In this document: positions 43,498 to 51,936 of the stretch, piece by piece
Numbering within the stretch: position 1 is the stretch's first letter
Layout of the letters: the number at the start of each line of letters is the position of its first letter
Source: Chryseobacterium taeanense
GTDB lineage: Bacteria; Bacteroidota; Bacteroidia; Flavobacteriales; Weeksellaceae
Direction of reading: 5' to 3'
DNA: 64,000 nt
Assembly: GCF_900099685.1 (NCBI RefSeq)
Contig: NZ_FNDW01000005.1
Span: 124,001 to 188,000, forward strand
Notes under the pieces: model-generated
What the model saw: only the letters and a program-made list of their open reading frames with translations
What the model was told of the DNA's origin: nothing
Databases searched by the model: none
Translations under genes and position numbers: made by a program

Positions 43498-46400
43498 ATG
43501 AAAACAGCAAAACCTGTAGAAGTAGACCGTAAACCTCATAAAAACCCCGGTAAAAATCAAAAGCCGAAGAATAATTCCAGGGTTGTGCCTTTTTCTGAGG
43601 CGGAAATGGGGAATATGCAGATGCAAAAGTTGGGCAATACAATCGCTAAACCGGGATTAATAAATCGAGATAATAACAGATTGGGTTTAAATGGTGTCAT
43701 TGCGGCCGTACACGGTTCTCGGAGTATTTATGACCAAGGTTCGGAAGTAATGTTCGAAAGATTTCAGGAAAGCCTGAAAGAAACTGGTGATATCAATCAT
43801 TCAGACACCCAAAAGATGGAAAAAAGCTACGCGGCAACCTTGAACGTCAGTCAGATACAGGAATATTATAACCTTAAAACCGGGAATTATTTTCCAAAGA
43901 CTTTACAGGAACAGGCTTTAGCTCATCAGGAAATTAAAAATCCACAAAAATCTTTAAAAACAACAGAAAAACAAGAAATAGTAAAAAAGGTTAACAATAA
44001 ACCTGAAGAATCAAAGCAAATTATACATCAGAAACCGAAAGAAAAACCGGTTGAAATCAAAAAGATTCAGATTAAAACAGCCGTATCTGATGTTAATACT
44101 ATTGACTCAAAAAAGATTGCGGATAAAAACGATGTTGCTCCTCCTCAAAAAAATAAAGGTAAGGATGAAAAAAGATCGGATCATAAAAAGTCAAATACAA
44201 AAACTAAAGCAGAGAAAGAAACTAAAGTTGTTATTCCTGATGATATTCAGGCTGTTGTCACTCCAAGAATGGATAAGGCTGTTGACAGCGAACAGGCTGA
44301 AATCGCTCCGGACGAGCAAACAACAATCAACATCGTAGGGCTTGTTGCAGCGGCGCAGGAGTTTAGAGATCAGGGAGTGGAAGCCAGAGCTCAGGTAAAA
44401 ACTCAGAATGAAGCTGCTAAGACAATAAAAAATAAAATTAAAGAAGCTGAAAAAGAAATTCAAAAGTCGGATGCTGATTTGGAAAAATCGGAAGACAGCA
44501 TACAGTCTAAAGAAAATTTAGTCCACCAACTTGAAAAAGGATTGGAAACTTCAGTAAAGAGACAGCAAAAAGTAGAACAGGAAGTAGGAACGTATCAGGA
44601 AGAATATCGTAAAAATAAGGCTAAAGCAAGCGATTTAAGTAAAGAATCAAATGATTTGATTGGCGGATCGCAAAAACATCAGGATCCTGAAAATGCAGAT
44701 TCCGGGAAGCTTACCCAGAAATTAAGAGAACTAAATACCAATGCAGGAACAATAGATCAGGCTGTTTCTCAGTCAGGAAATACGGTTCAGAAATTGATTC
44801 AGGAAGCCCAGCAAGCTAAAGCTAAAAATGCAACAATGCGCAAAGAAGCATTGTCTTCCAGGGAATCCTTACGAAAATCAAAAACAAAACTGGCATCAGA
44901 TACCAAAAAAAATAAACAGGCAAAAGATGAGTTAAAAAAACTTACCCCTAAATTAAAGCAAGTCGAATCACAAAGTAAAAAATTAAATCAGGAAGCGAAC
45001 GGGTTATTGCTGGATTCATATATCATTGAAAGCGACGTGATAAAGACTCAAAATGCTTACTACAAAAATATGGCTACCGTTGAGGGGAGAACCAGCTTAC
45101 AGCAAAAAGAGAAAGATAAAATTCAGCAGACTCCCAAAGATCTCGATGTTTCAGAGCGTCTGCTGATGGATTTTACCCAATTAAAAAGTCAGGATGAGCG
45201 GGTTGCTTTTCTCCGAAAATTAAATCCAAGCGAACAGAATCTATTAAAAGATAAATTTGATGAAGTAAATGCTAATTATGATAATGATCAGTCTGACCAG
45301 CAAAGTTTAATTAACGAAAATGTCGAAAGTATCAGAAATGCGCAGATTGAAAAATTCAATAACAAACGCAAAGATGCCTTACAGAAACCACTAAACTTAG
45401 TGACCAAAAATCTGAACAGGATTACCGGTTTGAAAAGACTCTGGATGTCTATCAGCATTGCTTTTTCAGGAATCTGGAACGATATTACATCCATCAGCTG
45501 GACCGATGTGGGTAAATTCATTGAATCGATTTTCAGTCCTAAAGCCTGGTATGAAACTATTTCAGGTTCTATTAGTGGTATTTGGGATGATCTGACAAAT
45601 TGGAAAGGATTCTCGCAGGATCCGGTAGGAATGATTCTTCAGAAAGCTGCAGGAATCGCCAATAAAGTACTCGCTATTGCCGGTGTCATTACAGGAATAT
45701 TGGGTGTTTTAACATTAGCTGCCACGGTTGGTTCTATCTTCACTTTAGGCGGTATGGCACCATTAGCGATATGGCTTGGAGGAGCTACCATAACGATGGG
45801 AACCATCACATTCTGGATCGGAGCTATTGCATTAGGGTTGAATGTCCTCAACGGAATTAAAAATATTTATGATATCCATACGGCAAAAACGGCTGATGTT
45901 TTATTTAAAAATTCCGGTGAGCTGAAGAGTGATATTGCCAATTCAGGGATGGCGATTATGGCGATGATAGGAGGAAAGGCTTCGAAAAAAGGAGGTGCTT
46001 CCATAAAAGATCTGGCAAAAAGGAATCCGAAGACTTTTGGTAAACGAACGTTCATCAATGTAAAAAATGGATTAAAAGCAAAAATTGTTTCTATCCCTCG
46101 CAAAATAACGTCTGTTTTCAAAAAAGAAACCTGGATAAAATCGGCGCAGAGTTTTAAAGCCGCTTATAAAAAAGCACAGGAATGGATTACTGAACCTTTC
46201 AGGAAAAAGACTGCAACACCAAGTGTGAAAGTAAAAAATTCATCAGAAGTGACAACAAGACATTCTTCCCCGGAACAGCATACTGAATTTATTGATACTT
46301 CTGAGAATTTGAAGAGAGAAAAAATATCAAAAAACACTAATTTAGCGGAAAAAAAAGCTTCTCTAAACAATATAGTAGAAGAAAGAGATTTTTTTTGGAA

Positions 46401-46989
46401 AGAACTTAAAGAAAGATATTTCCCTGATAATGATTGGAGTAAAACAGATTTTGTTACGGAAGGAGTAAATTTTGATAAATTTAAATTAGATCACCCTGAT
46501 TTATTTGATGAAATGGCATCTAAATACAATTCAATAGATGATGCGAATAGGTATATACCCGGGTTGGTAGAATCAGGAAGTACTATGCCAGTTAAAGTTA
46601 TATTTAAAAAGGGTGATGAGCTATTTAAAATTGTTCAAAAAGGAGGAAATATAGATAGTCCTTCAGCGTATTACTTAACAAAATCAGAATTGGATTTTGT
46701 CAAACAACACCCTGAAAGCTTAGAACAGGCCTTAGGGCTTCCGCTATCCAGTACAACAAGTGAATATGATGTCTTTAAAATTGTTGCCAAAAAAGACAAT
46801 ATTTCAGGATTTGAATCAATAATTGCTCGGACTAAACAATCTGCTAAAGTAAATCCTGGCGATTTTTATAAAACTACTGGTGGTAAGAAACAAACCCTTA
46901 TTATTGATAATAAAAATTCCGATATTTGGGAAAAAGGAAGTACTCCTGTTGAAACCATATCACCTAAATCTTTACCAAAAATTGATTAG
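43498..46989 (+). CDS. Polymorphic-toxin-like eCIS cargo protein
   Basis: A 1163-residue modular protein without signal peptide. Residues 1-50 are a basic, Asn/Lys/Pro-rich disordered leader; 50-150 a small conserved-looking unit (GLNGVIAAVHGSRSIYDQGSEVMFERFQ); 150-270 low-complexity Lys/Pro-rich linker; about 270-560 long coiled coils; about 640-720 Trp-rich repeats (SGIWNDITSISW; SGIWDDLTNW); about 720-800 a hydrophobic helical block. The last about 200 residues are a distinct C-terminal domain, with a second shift in composition after about residue 900. A constant body with a variable tip followed by immunity-like genes is the polymorphic-toxin pattern. The body resembles Bacteroidota eCIS-associated effectors, though the usual DUF4157 is not recognised. 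The toxin activity is unknown. Confidence 0.72.
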   Translation: MKTAKPVEVDRKPHKNPGKNQKPKNNSRVVPFSEAEMGNMQMQKLGNTIAKPGLINRDNNRLGLNGVIAAVHGSRSIYDQGSEVMFERFQESLKETGDINHSDTQKMEKSYAATLNVSQIQEYYNLKTGNYFPKTLQEQALAHQEIKNPQKSLKTTEKQEIVKKVNNKPEESKQIIHQKPKEKPVEIKKIQIKTAVSDVNTIDSKKIADKNDVAPPQKNKGKDEKRSDHKKSNTKTKAEKETKVVIPDDIQAVVTPRMDKAVDSEQAEIAPDEQTTINIVGLVAAAQEFRDQGVEARAQVKTQNEAAKTIKNKIKEAEKEIQKSDADLEKSEDSIQSKENLVHQLEKGLETSVKRQQKVEQEVGTYQEEYRKNKAKASDLSKESNDLIGGSQKHQDPENADSGKLTQKLRELNTNAGTIDQAVSQSGNTVQKLIQEAQQAKAKNATMRKEALSSRESLRKSKTKLASDTKKNKQAKDELKKLTPKLKQVESQSKKLNQEANGLLLDSYIIESDVIKTQNAYYKNMATVEGRTSLQQKEKDKIQQTPKDLDVSERLLMDFTQLKSQDERVAFLRKLNPSEQNLLKDKFDEVNANYDNDQSDQQSLINENVESIRNAQIEKFNNKRKDALQKPLNLVTKNLNRITGLKRLWMSISIAFSGIWNDITSISWTDVGKFIESIFSPKAWYETISGSISGIWDDLTNWKGFSQDPVGMILQKAAGIANKVLAIAGVITGILGVLTLAATVGSIFTLGGMAPLAIWLGGATITMGTITFWIGAIALGLNVLNGIKNIYDIHTAKTADVLFKNSGELKSDIANSGMAIMAMIGGKASKKGGASIKDLAKRNPKTFGKRTFINVKNGLKAKIVSIPRKITSVFKKETWIKSAQSFKAAYKKAQEWITEPFRKKTATPSVKVKNSSEVTTRHSSPEQHTEFIDTSENLKREKISKNTNLAEKKASLNNIVEERDFFWKELKERYFPDNDWSKTDFVTEGVNFDKFKLDHPDLFDEMASKYNSIDDANRYIPGLVESGSTMPVKVIFKKGDELFKIVQKGGNIDSPSAYYLTKSELDFVKQHPESLEQALGLPLSSTTSEYDVFKIVAKKDNISGFESIIARTKQSAKVNPGDFYKTTGGKKQTLIIDNKNSDIWEKGSTPVETISPKSLPKID

Positions 46990-46993
46990 AATT

Positions 46994-47230
46994 ATGAATA
47001 CAAAAAAAGAATTGGAAAAAAAAGATTGGCATTATTATGTTTATGAAGAAAATAACAATATCACATTATCTGTGCCCATCCCAAAACCTGCTCCGGGATT
47101 TGATGTTATCCATACCTTGAGCGATTATGAAAAGGAAAAATATTTACAGATTGGCATTAAAGCTCTTGAAGAAAGAATTCAGGATATGAATGATAACTTT
47201 TATAATTATCAAATGAATTCATGGAGATGA
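46994..47230 (+). CDS. Small immunity-like protein directly after the toxin
   Basis: A 78-residue protein beginning five bases after the toxin stop codon (KKELEKKDWHYYVYEE, then LSVPIPKPAPGFDVIHTLSDYEKEKYLQIGI, ending NSWR). I chose the ATG at 46994; an upstream in-frame extension overlaps the toxin gene and is not credible. Position and size make it the first candidate for the cognate immunity protein, or alternatively a toxin chaperone. It overlaps the next ORF by four bases (ATGA). Confidence 0.65.
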   Translation: MNTKKELEKKDWHYYVYEENNNITLSVPIPKPAPGFDVIHTLSDYEKEKYLQIGIKALEERIQDMNDNFYNYQMNSWR

Positions 47231-47587
47231 GATTTTATGATTTGCTGGAAGGCAAGGATGTAACTGTAAATTCTATTTTAGAAGCTGATATATTATTAGA
47301 AAAAGCACTTCCTGATGCAATCAAAGCACCAAGAGCATCTCCCGAAGGAGGAATATCTGGTTGGAGTAAATTTAAAGATAAAAATGAGAATGGAATGTAT
47401 CATAAAGACTATAACATTGATACTAAAACATGACTATGATATAGTTGTAGGACCTAAGTTGAGGAATCCGGGTGATATAAATTTGCCTAATTTTGAAGCT
47501 AAACCAATAAAAAATCCAATGGAAATTCAGATTGCTTTCACTAGTCAAAAAGGAGTAGATGTATTAAATAAATATATAATAAAATAA
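47227..47587 (+). pseudogene. Frameshifted ORF in the toxin/immunity array
   Basis: Reading starts MRFYDLLEGKDVTVNSILEAD and stops at 47433. An extra A in the run at 47425-47428 would explain this: shifting frame there joins DYNIDTK to HDYDIVVGPKLRNPGD and continues to a stop at 47587, giving about 120 residues. It may be a decayed toxin-tip or immunity gene, a real frameshift, or a sequencing error. Its product is not recognised. Confidence 0.55.
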
Positions 47588-47592
47588 TAAAA

Positions 47593-48291
47593 ATGGAAGA
47601 TATATTCATATACAAAGACGAATATGGTAATGAATGTACATTTCTTAGAGAAAAGTATTATAAACACGTATGTGCAGTAATTACAGACTTTTTTGAAGAA
47701 CCATTACCTGATAATGAGTTTCATAAACATTTTAGAAGTCTATTAAATACATTGGAAAGCTACGATGATGTTTATACCATAACAACCGAAATGCCTTTTT
47801 ATTGGTCGATCTGCATTATCGAAAACAGATGGACAAATAATCATTTAATAAAAAGTAAAACTAATGATGATTATAAAGAATGGGCTGATAGATATAATAG
47901 AGAAAATGGCATAGTAACGTTTATTATAGAAGGAATTAATGAAGAAACTTACGTTTTTAATAATGATGAAGGTGGTAAGAGTATATTTTTAAGAGGAAAA
48001 TATTACGAATTTGTATGTAAATTGGTCTCTGATTTTTTTAAAGAGGTTCTAAAATATAATTTAATAAATGCTAGACTTATAAACAATCTTAACGCTTTAT
48101 ATGATAATGGAAAGTATGAGGATATTCGCAAGTTTATAGATAAAAAACCTTACCAATGGGCAATGTCCATAATCGAAAATAAAGAAACAGCTATGGTTTT
48201 AGATGATAAAAAGCTAGAAGAATATAATATATTTCTTGATGAGTTTTTTAAAGCCAACAATATGACATCTTTTGTTGTTCCTCAAGGCTAA
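47593..48291 (+). CDS. Immunity-like protein with internal duplication
   Basis: A 232-residue acidic protein built from two related halves. Residues about 4-105 (IYKDEYGNECTFLREKYYKHVCAVITDFFEE, ending MPFYWSICIIENRW) and 115-230 (VFNNDEGGKSIFLRGKYYEFVCKLVSDFFKE, ending KPYQWAMSIIENKE) align along their length. The lack of a signal peptide, the acidic composition and the position in the array suggest an immunity protein whose domain was duplicated. Family not recognised. Confidence 0.65.
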   Translation: MEDIFIYKDEYGNECTFLREKYYKHVCAVITDFFEEPLPDNEFHKHFRSLLNTLESYDDVYTITTEMPFYWSICIIENRWTNNHLIKSKTNDDYKEWADRYNRENGIVTFIIEGINEETYVFNNDEGGKSIFLRGKYYEFVCKLVSDFFKEVLKYNLINARLINNLNALYDNGKYEDIRKFIDKKPYQWAMSIIENKETAMVLDDKKLEEYNIFLDEFFKANNMTSFVVPQG

Positions 48292-48316
48292 AATTGGATA
48301 GCTGAACTAAAGTTAG

Positions 48317-48352
48317 AACCTCATTTCTTTTTACAAGTTTTGAGGTTTTTTA
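48317..48352 (+). terminator. Probable terminator after the duplicated immunity-like gene
   Basis: AACCTCA and TGAGGTT form a 7-pair stem with a 17-base loop, followed by a T run. It marks the end of the first toxin/immunity unit. Confidence 0.5.
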
Positions 48353-48366
48353 TATTAGAGAAAGTC

Positions 48367-48679
48367 CGTGTCTTCAAAAAAAACTAGATAAAAGTAGCAC
48401 AAAGTTTTAAAGCTGCTTATAAAAAAGCACAGCAATGGATTAATTCTTGAGGATGGTACTCCTTAATTACCTGATACTCCATCATCATTTATGGCTGGAA
48501 AATATAAAGGCTTTAAACTAAAACAAGATAAAATTAAAATACCAGCTGGAACTTTTATTTATGAAGGAGAAATTGCAGGACAGGGAGGGATTTATTTGGG
48601 AGGTACAAAACAAGTTTTTATCTCTGAGCCATGGAAAATCAGTGGAGTTGGAGTTTTAGAAAGTTATCCGTTAAAATAA
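48367..48679 (+). pseudogene. Displaced toxin C-terminal remnant
   Basis: The opening about 80 bases (48367-48446) are a degraded copy of the toxin gene at 46109-46190: the part encoding SFKAAYKKAQ-WI is kept, but stops and indels interrupt the frame. An intact 62-residue reading frame follows at 48491 (AGKYKGFKLKQDKIKIPAGTF, ending LESYPLK), read here as the tail of an alternative toxin tip. The next gene is a matching-type immunity gene. This is the arrangement of orphan tip cassettes in polymorphic-toxin loci. Confidence 0.65.
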
Positions 48680-48685
48680 AGAAAT

Positions 48686-48964
48686 ATGACAATTAAAGAC
48701 TATTGTCTACAAATAAGTAAATTATTGGAAAAGGCAGACTACGAAAAGAGCAAAGTTTTTATACAGCTTGGAAATCTGTATGTTACTCATAAAGAAGAGG
48801 CTCTTTCAATTATAAAAAAGATGTATGGAGGTATGGGTTCATTCAACGATTTGGTACTATATAAGGACGGAAAGGTTGATATTGAGGCTAATGAAAAACT
48901 CAGCGTATTGAGAGAAGATTTGTATAAAGCAGTACTATCGGAAATTATTAAATTAAGATGTTAA
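48686..48964 (+). CDS. Immunity protein (DUF6966-like)
   Basis: A 92-residue cytoplasmic protein (TIKDYCLQISKLLEKADYEKSK, then KMYGGMGSFNDLVLYKDGKVDIEANEKLSVLREDLYKAVL). The YGGMGSFNDLVL block is typical of the small DUF6966-type proteins found beside polymorphic toxins, as I recall that family. It begins seven bases after the orphan toxin tip, so it is probably that tip's cognate immunity protein. Confidence 0.7.
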   Translation: MTIKDYCLQISKLLEKADYEKSKVFIQLGNLYVTHKEEALSIIKKMYGGMGSFNDLVLYKDGKVDIEANEKLSVLREDLYKAVLSEIIKLRC

Positions 48965-49021
48965 AATATTAGAACAATTAAGATATAGGGATTTTCAAAT
49001 ATGGCAAAATAGTATAGACAA

Positions 49022-49312
49022 ATGAAAACAGAAATTTTAAAATTGAATGGCATTTTTAATATGTCTTTTGGTAAAACATTTTTTACTGGTGAAGCTGAGA
49101 ATATTAATAAGTTTATTGATGGTAAGTCAAAATGGGATATTTTTATTGATGATATTTATTTTGACACGATTGAATTTGAAAATGAAAATCTACCTTTAAA
49201 TAAATATGAAATCAAAACAAAAAATAGATCTTTTTCTTATAACGGTTTTTTTGAAAAAGAATTATTAGATTTTAAAAACAAAAATATAATATTAAGATTA
49301 AAAGAAAATTAA
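49022..49312 (+). CDS. Hypothetical immunity-like protein
   Basis: A 96-residue, very AT-rich gene product with many Phe, Asn and Lys residues (GIFNMSFGKTFFTGEAENINKF; KWDIFIDDIYFDTIEF). No signal peptide and no recognised family. Position within the array suggests an immunity or accessory function. Confidence 0.5.
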   Translation: MKTEILKLNGIFNMSFGKTFFTGEAENINKFIDGKSKWDIFIDDIYFDTIEFENENLPLNKYEIKTKNRSFSYNGFFEKELLDFKNKNIILRLKEN

Positions 49313-49360
49313 ATATTAATACAAATCTCTTGAAGTATCACAAGAAATAAATCTAATCAC

Positions 49361-50011
49361 ATGAACAACGAAATACATGAGCTCCTATACCATTATAACG
49401 AAGAAGGACAGGAAGGATACGATCTCAGCGAAGTACAGCTCCTTGAAGAAAGAGATGCTGAAAGAACTGAAAAACTAAAATTACTGCTTCAGAATGAAGA
49501 TCGGTATATTGCTTATCAGGCGATGCTTATTTTACTCGCCTGGGCGGAGCCGATAGGATTTAGACAACTTGATCGGTTCATTTCCGAAAAATGGGATGAA
49601 AAAGAAACTTTTGAACCCCACAGAATACATGGTGAGGATAATGTGTACGATGTAATTGCAAATGCCTTATATATTGCCACTCTTAATGGTAAGCCGGAGC
49701 AGGAACTTTACCCTTATATCAAACATTTTCTTGAAATATACGGTACTCATTTCTTCGAATCCAATCTGAAAGAATTCCTTCTGAAGAAAAACTTGATACT
49801 GCTTTTAAATGACATAGAAAAGGCCACGCAGGATGCTTTGGAAAATAAAAGATATTATCAGGCAAGTCAGCTCTTTCCTGTGCTTGTACATTATGATAAA
49901 AATTATTTCAATAAATATAAGGATACGTTTACGTCTCTCATAAACAAAGATGATAGAATTAAATTTAATATTGAAGAGGTCGATAAAATAATGAATAAGC
50001 CTGGGATGTAG
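49361..50011 (+). CDS. Immunity-like helical (HEAT-type) protein
   Basis: A 216-residue, acidic, all-helical protein (EIHELLYHYNEEGQEGYDLSEV; RYIAYQAMLILLAWAEPIGFRQLDRFISEKW; NVYDVIANALYIATLNG; YPYIKHFLEIYG). It resembles HEAT-repeat immunity proteins in overall style. It is the last gene of the array and is followed by a terminator. The cognate toxin is not identified. Confidence 0.6.
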   Translation: MNNEIHELLYHYNEEGQEGYDLSEVQLLEERDAERTEKLKLLLQNEDRYIAYQAMLILLAWAEPIGFRQLDRFISEKWDEKETFEPHRIHGEDNVYDVIANALYIATLNGKPEQELYPYIKHFLEIYGTHFFESNLKEFLLKKNLILLLNDIEKATQDALENKRYYQASQLFPVLVHYDKNYFNKYKDTFTSLINKDDRIKFNIEEVDKIMNKPGM

Positions 50012-50116
50012 TGAATTAATCCCTCTGTCCATACCTTGTTTTGACGATAAGTTAACAATATATTGAAACGAGAATGAACTCTGTAATTACGTTTAATTAT
50101 CATTTAAAAATTTATA

Positions 50117-50141
50117 AAGTTGCTTCAAAACGAGGCAGCTT
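50117..50141 (+). terminator. Terminator at the end of the toxin/immunity array
   Basis: AAGTTGCTTC and GAGGCAGCTT form a 10-pair stem including two G-U pairs with a 5-base loop, followed by seven T. It separates the array from the downstream small secreted-protein genes. Confidence 0.8.
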
Positions 50142-50497
50142 TTTTTGTTTTCTAAATTAATATTTTAAACTCATAATCAATTCCGGGTTATTTAATAAAG
50201 TTAAAAATTATAAAGGTTAGAATATATTTCTCAATATGAAGAATTGTTGTTTTTAGCATCTTATTTCTTTATATATTTAACCCCGAAAAACACAAAGTCC
50301 TACTTTTCAGAAGCTGTTTTCACTATTTAAATTATAATAAAGCTGAATCAATATTCCGCTATTGATTGATGCTAAAAAAATATGTTGCAACAGAAAGGCA
50401 GGAATAAAACCGAAAACCTGCCACCGAAAGGAAAGTCAAAGTTTCTCTGTTGAAATTTTAGCAAAATAAGTAGGTGAAAAATAAATTTATTTTAAAC
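50142..50497. other. Non-coding leader with two hairpins
   Basis: A 356-base gene-free stretch before a small secreted-protein gene. It contains AATCAATA/TATTGATT (50346-50367, 6-base loop) and GGCAGG/CCTGCC (50397-50422, 14-base loop). These might be a structured 5' leader or a small RNA. Nothing else is recognised. Confidence 0.4.
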
Positions 50498-50704
50498 ATG
50501 AAAAAGTTAATGATTATGTCAGCTTTTGCACTTATGGCAAGTGCATCCTTAACAAACACACAAATACAGGCAAAAAAAGGAGGGTATATTTGGAAAGATT
50601 CTGCTGGATGTTATTATGAGGTTGTAACTCATAGTATGTTATGGGGGTTAATAGAGTGGGAAGATGAACCACGGCTTATTGGTTGTTGTCCAGGATTTGC
50701 GTAA
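50498..50704 (+). CDS. Small secreted Cys-containing peptide
   Basis: A 68-residue protein with a signal peptide (KKLMIMSAFALMASASLTNTQIQA) and a mature part of about 43 residues with three cysteines (AGCYYEV; LIGCCPGFA). I start it at ATG 50498; a GTG eight codons upstream is less likely because it would extend the signal peptide. The short mature part and the terminal Cys-Cys recall secreted bioactive peptides, but no function can be given. Confidence 0.55.
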   Translation: MKKLMIMSAFALMASASLTNTQIQAKKGGYIWKDSAGCYYEVVTHSMLWGLIEWEDEPRLIGCCPGFA

Positions 50705-50812
50705 ATGATTCATTTTTAGCCTTAAACTGTCTTAAAAAGTAAACTATAAAAGCTATTAGATAGAAAGTATTTAGATGTGCTTTTGAGACAGCTTCTTTTA
50801 AAATCAAGAATA

Positions 50813-51496
50813 ATGAAAAATGTAATACAATTCTTTTTAGTTGCTATAAGTTTATCGGTTCATGCCCAGGAAGGAATGAAAAAAGATACAATAGCAGAAA
50901 AGTATGCTGACATAGAAACTGTTACAATTAATGATAAAGATTATGATAAAGTAAATTATTCATATGGACTAAAACAAGAGATCAATAACCGGTTAAAAAT
51001 AGGAAATTCTCCATCCACTTATGAAATGGGGCTTGAATTTAAAAATAATCTAAAGCAAAAAGGCAGAATAAGTAATGTTGTTTTGTTTCTGCATAAAACA
51101 GATCCAGATTATAAACTTGTAGATTTAGAAATTAACTTTTACAAAATTGATGCTTTAACTGGAAAACCCCAAGAGAGGTTAAATACAAAACAGATTATCT
51201 ATACACCTAAAAATAAAAAAAGAACTAATGTAAAGATTAATGTTGAGAATTATCATATTCCTTTTCCTGAAGAAGGAGTTTTAGTTGCTGTAAGATGGCT
51301 GCATGATGGAATCAAGGATAAAGACATTGGGCCTTCTGTCAGATTGACAACTTATAAAGAAATATTAACATACACTCGATACGATGAGAAAATTGGTTGG
51401 GGAGCATTTAGTCTTTCAAGGAAACCTGGAATATACACGAATTTAATGATGGGATTAGAGGTTTACATCAAAAAAAGAAAAGACATCCGTGAATAA
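50813..51496 (+). CDS. Secreted hypothetical protein
   Basis: A 227-residue exported protein with signal peptide NVIQFFLVAISLSVHAQ and a beta-rich mature part (KINVENYHIPFPEEGVLVAVRWLHDG; TNLMMGLEVYIKKRKD). ATG 50813 places the signal peptide at the N-terminus; the longer reading frame from 50777 does not. It overlaps the start of the next gene by eight bases. Family not recognised. Confidence 0.6.
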   Translation: MKNVIQFFLVAISLSVHAQEGMKKDTIAEKYADIETVTINDKDYDKVNYSYGLKQEINNRLKIGNSPSTYEMGLEFKNNLKQKGRISNVVLFLHKTDPDYKLVDLEINFYKIDALTGKPQERLNTKQIIYTPKNKKRTNVKINVENYHIPFPEEGVLVAVRWLHDGIKDKDIGPSVRLTTYKEILTYTRYDEKIGWGAFSLSRKPGIYTNLMMGLEVYIKKRKDIRE

Positions 51497-51910
51497 AAAA
51501 TATCCATACATAATTATTGCCTTTTTGGTATTAATCATTTTGTGTTTGCTCACCTATAAAACTACTGAAAAAGTGGTTTTTAATGGTAATAAGGAAACTA
51601 TGATTCATGATTTCGGAATCTTGGATAAAAAAAGAAAACCATTGTTTATGAGTACACTTTTAAATATGTCAATTCAAAATATGAGAGTTTAAAAGTATAT
51701 GGAGTAAAAGATGGATGCGATTGTACCGAAAGTGAAGTGAGAAAAGGATTTTATTCAAAAAATGAAATCATTACTATAAAAACGAAATATGATCCTAATA
51801 AGTATAAAGATTCTGGAACTATTACTAAACAAATTTTTCTAATTACAAATAAGAATATATCAAAATTTGATACGATTTTTCCTCTAACTCTAAAAGGAAT
51901 TGTAAAATAA
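51489..51910 (+). pseudogene. DUF1573-type membrane-anchored protein, frameshifted
   Basis: Starts with GTG inside the end of the preceding gene and encodes a membrane anchor (YIIIAFLVLIILCLLTY) and the DUF1573 opening IHDFGILDKKRKP. At 51645-51647 a T appears to be missing: shifting frame there continues with YEYTFKYVNSKYESLKVYG, then DGCDCTESEV, the Cys-x-Cys of DUF1573, to a stop at 51910. It is a genuine frameshift or a sequencing error. Confidence 0.6.
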
Positions 51911-51934
51911 AACCGCCTCAATAGAAGCGGTTTT
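51909..51934. terminator. Bidirectional terminator
   Basis: AAAACCGC and GCGGTTTT form an 8-pair stem with a 10-base loop between two convergent genes. A/T-rich flanks let it serve both strands. Confidence 0.7.
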
Positions 51935-51936
51935 CG

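Noticed and set aside
14816..50011. Intact prophage
   Set aside because: No capsid, portal, terminase, integrase or replication genes are visible; only tail-derived, regulatory and holin-like genes occur.
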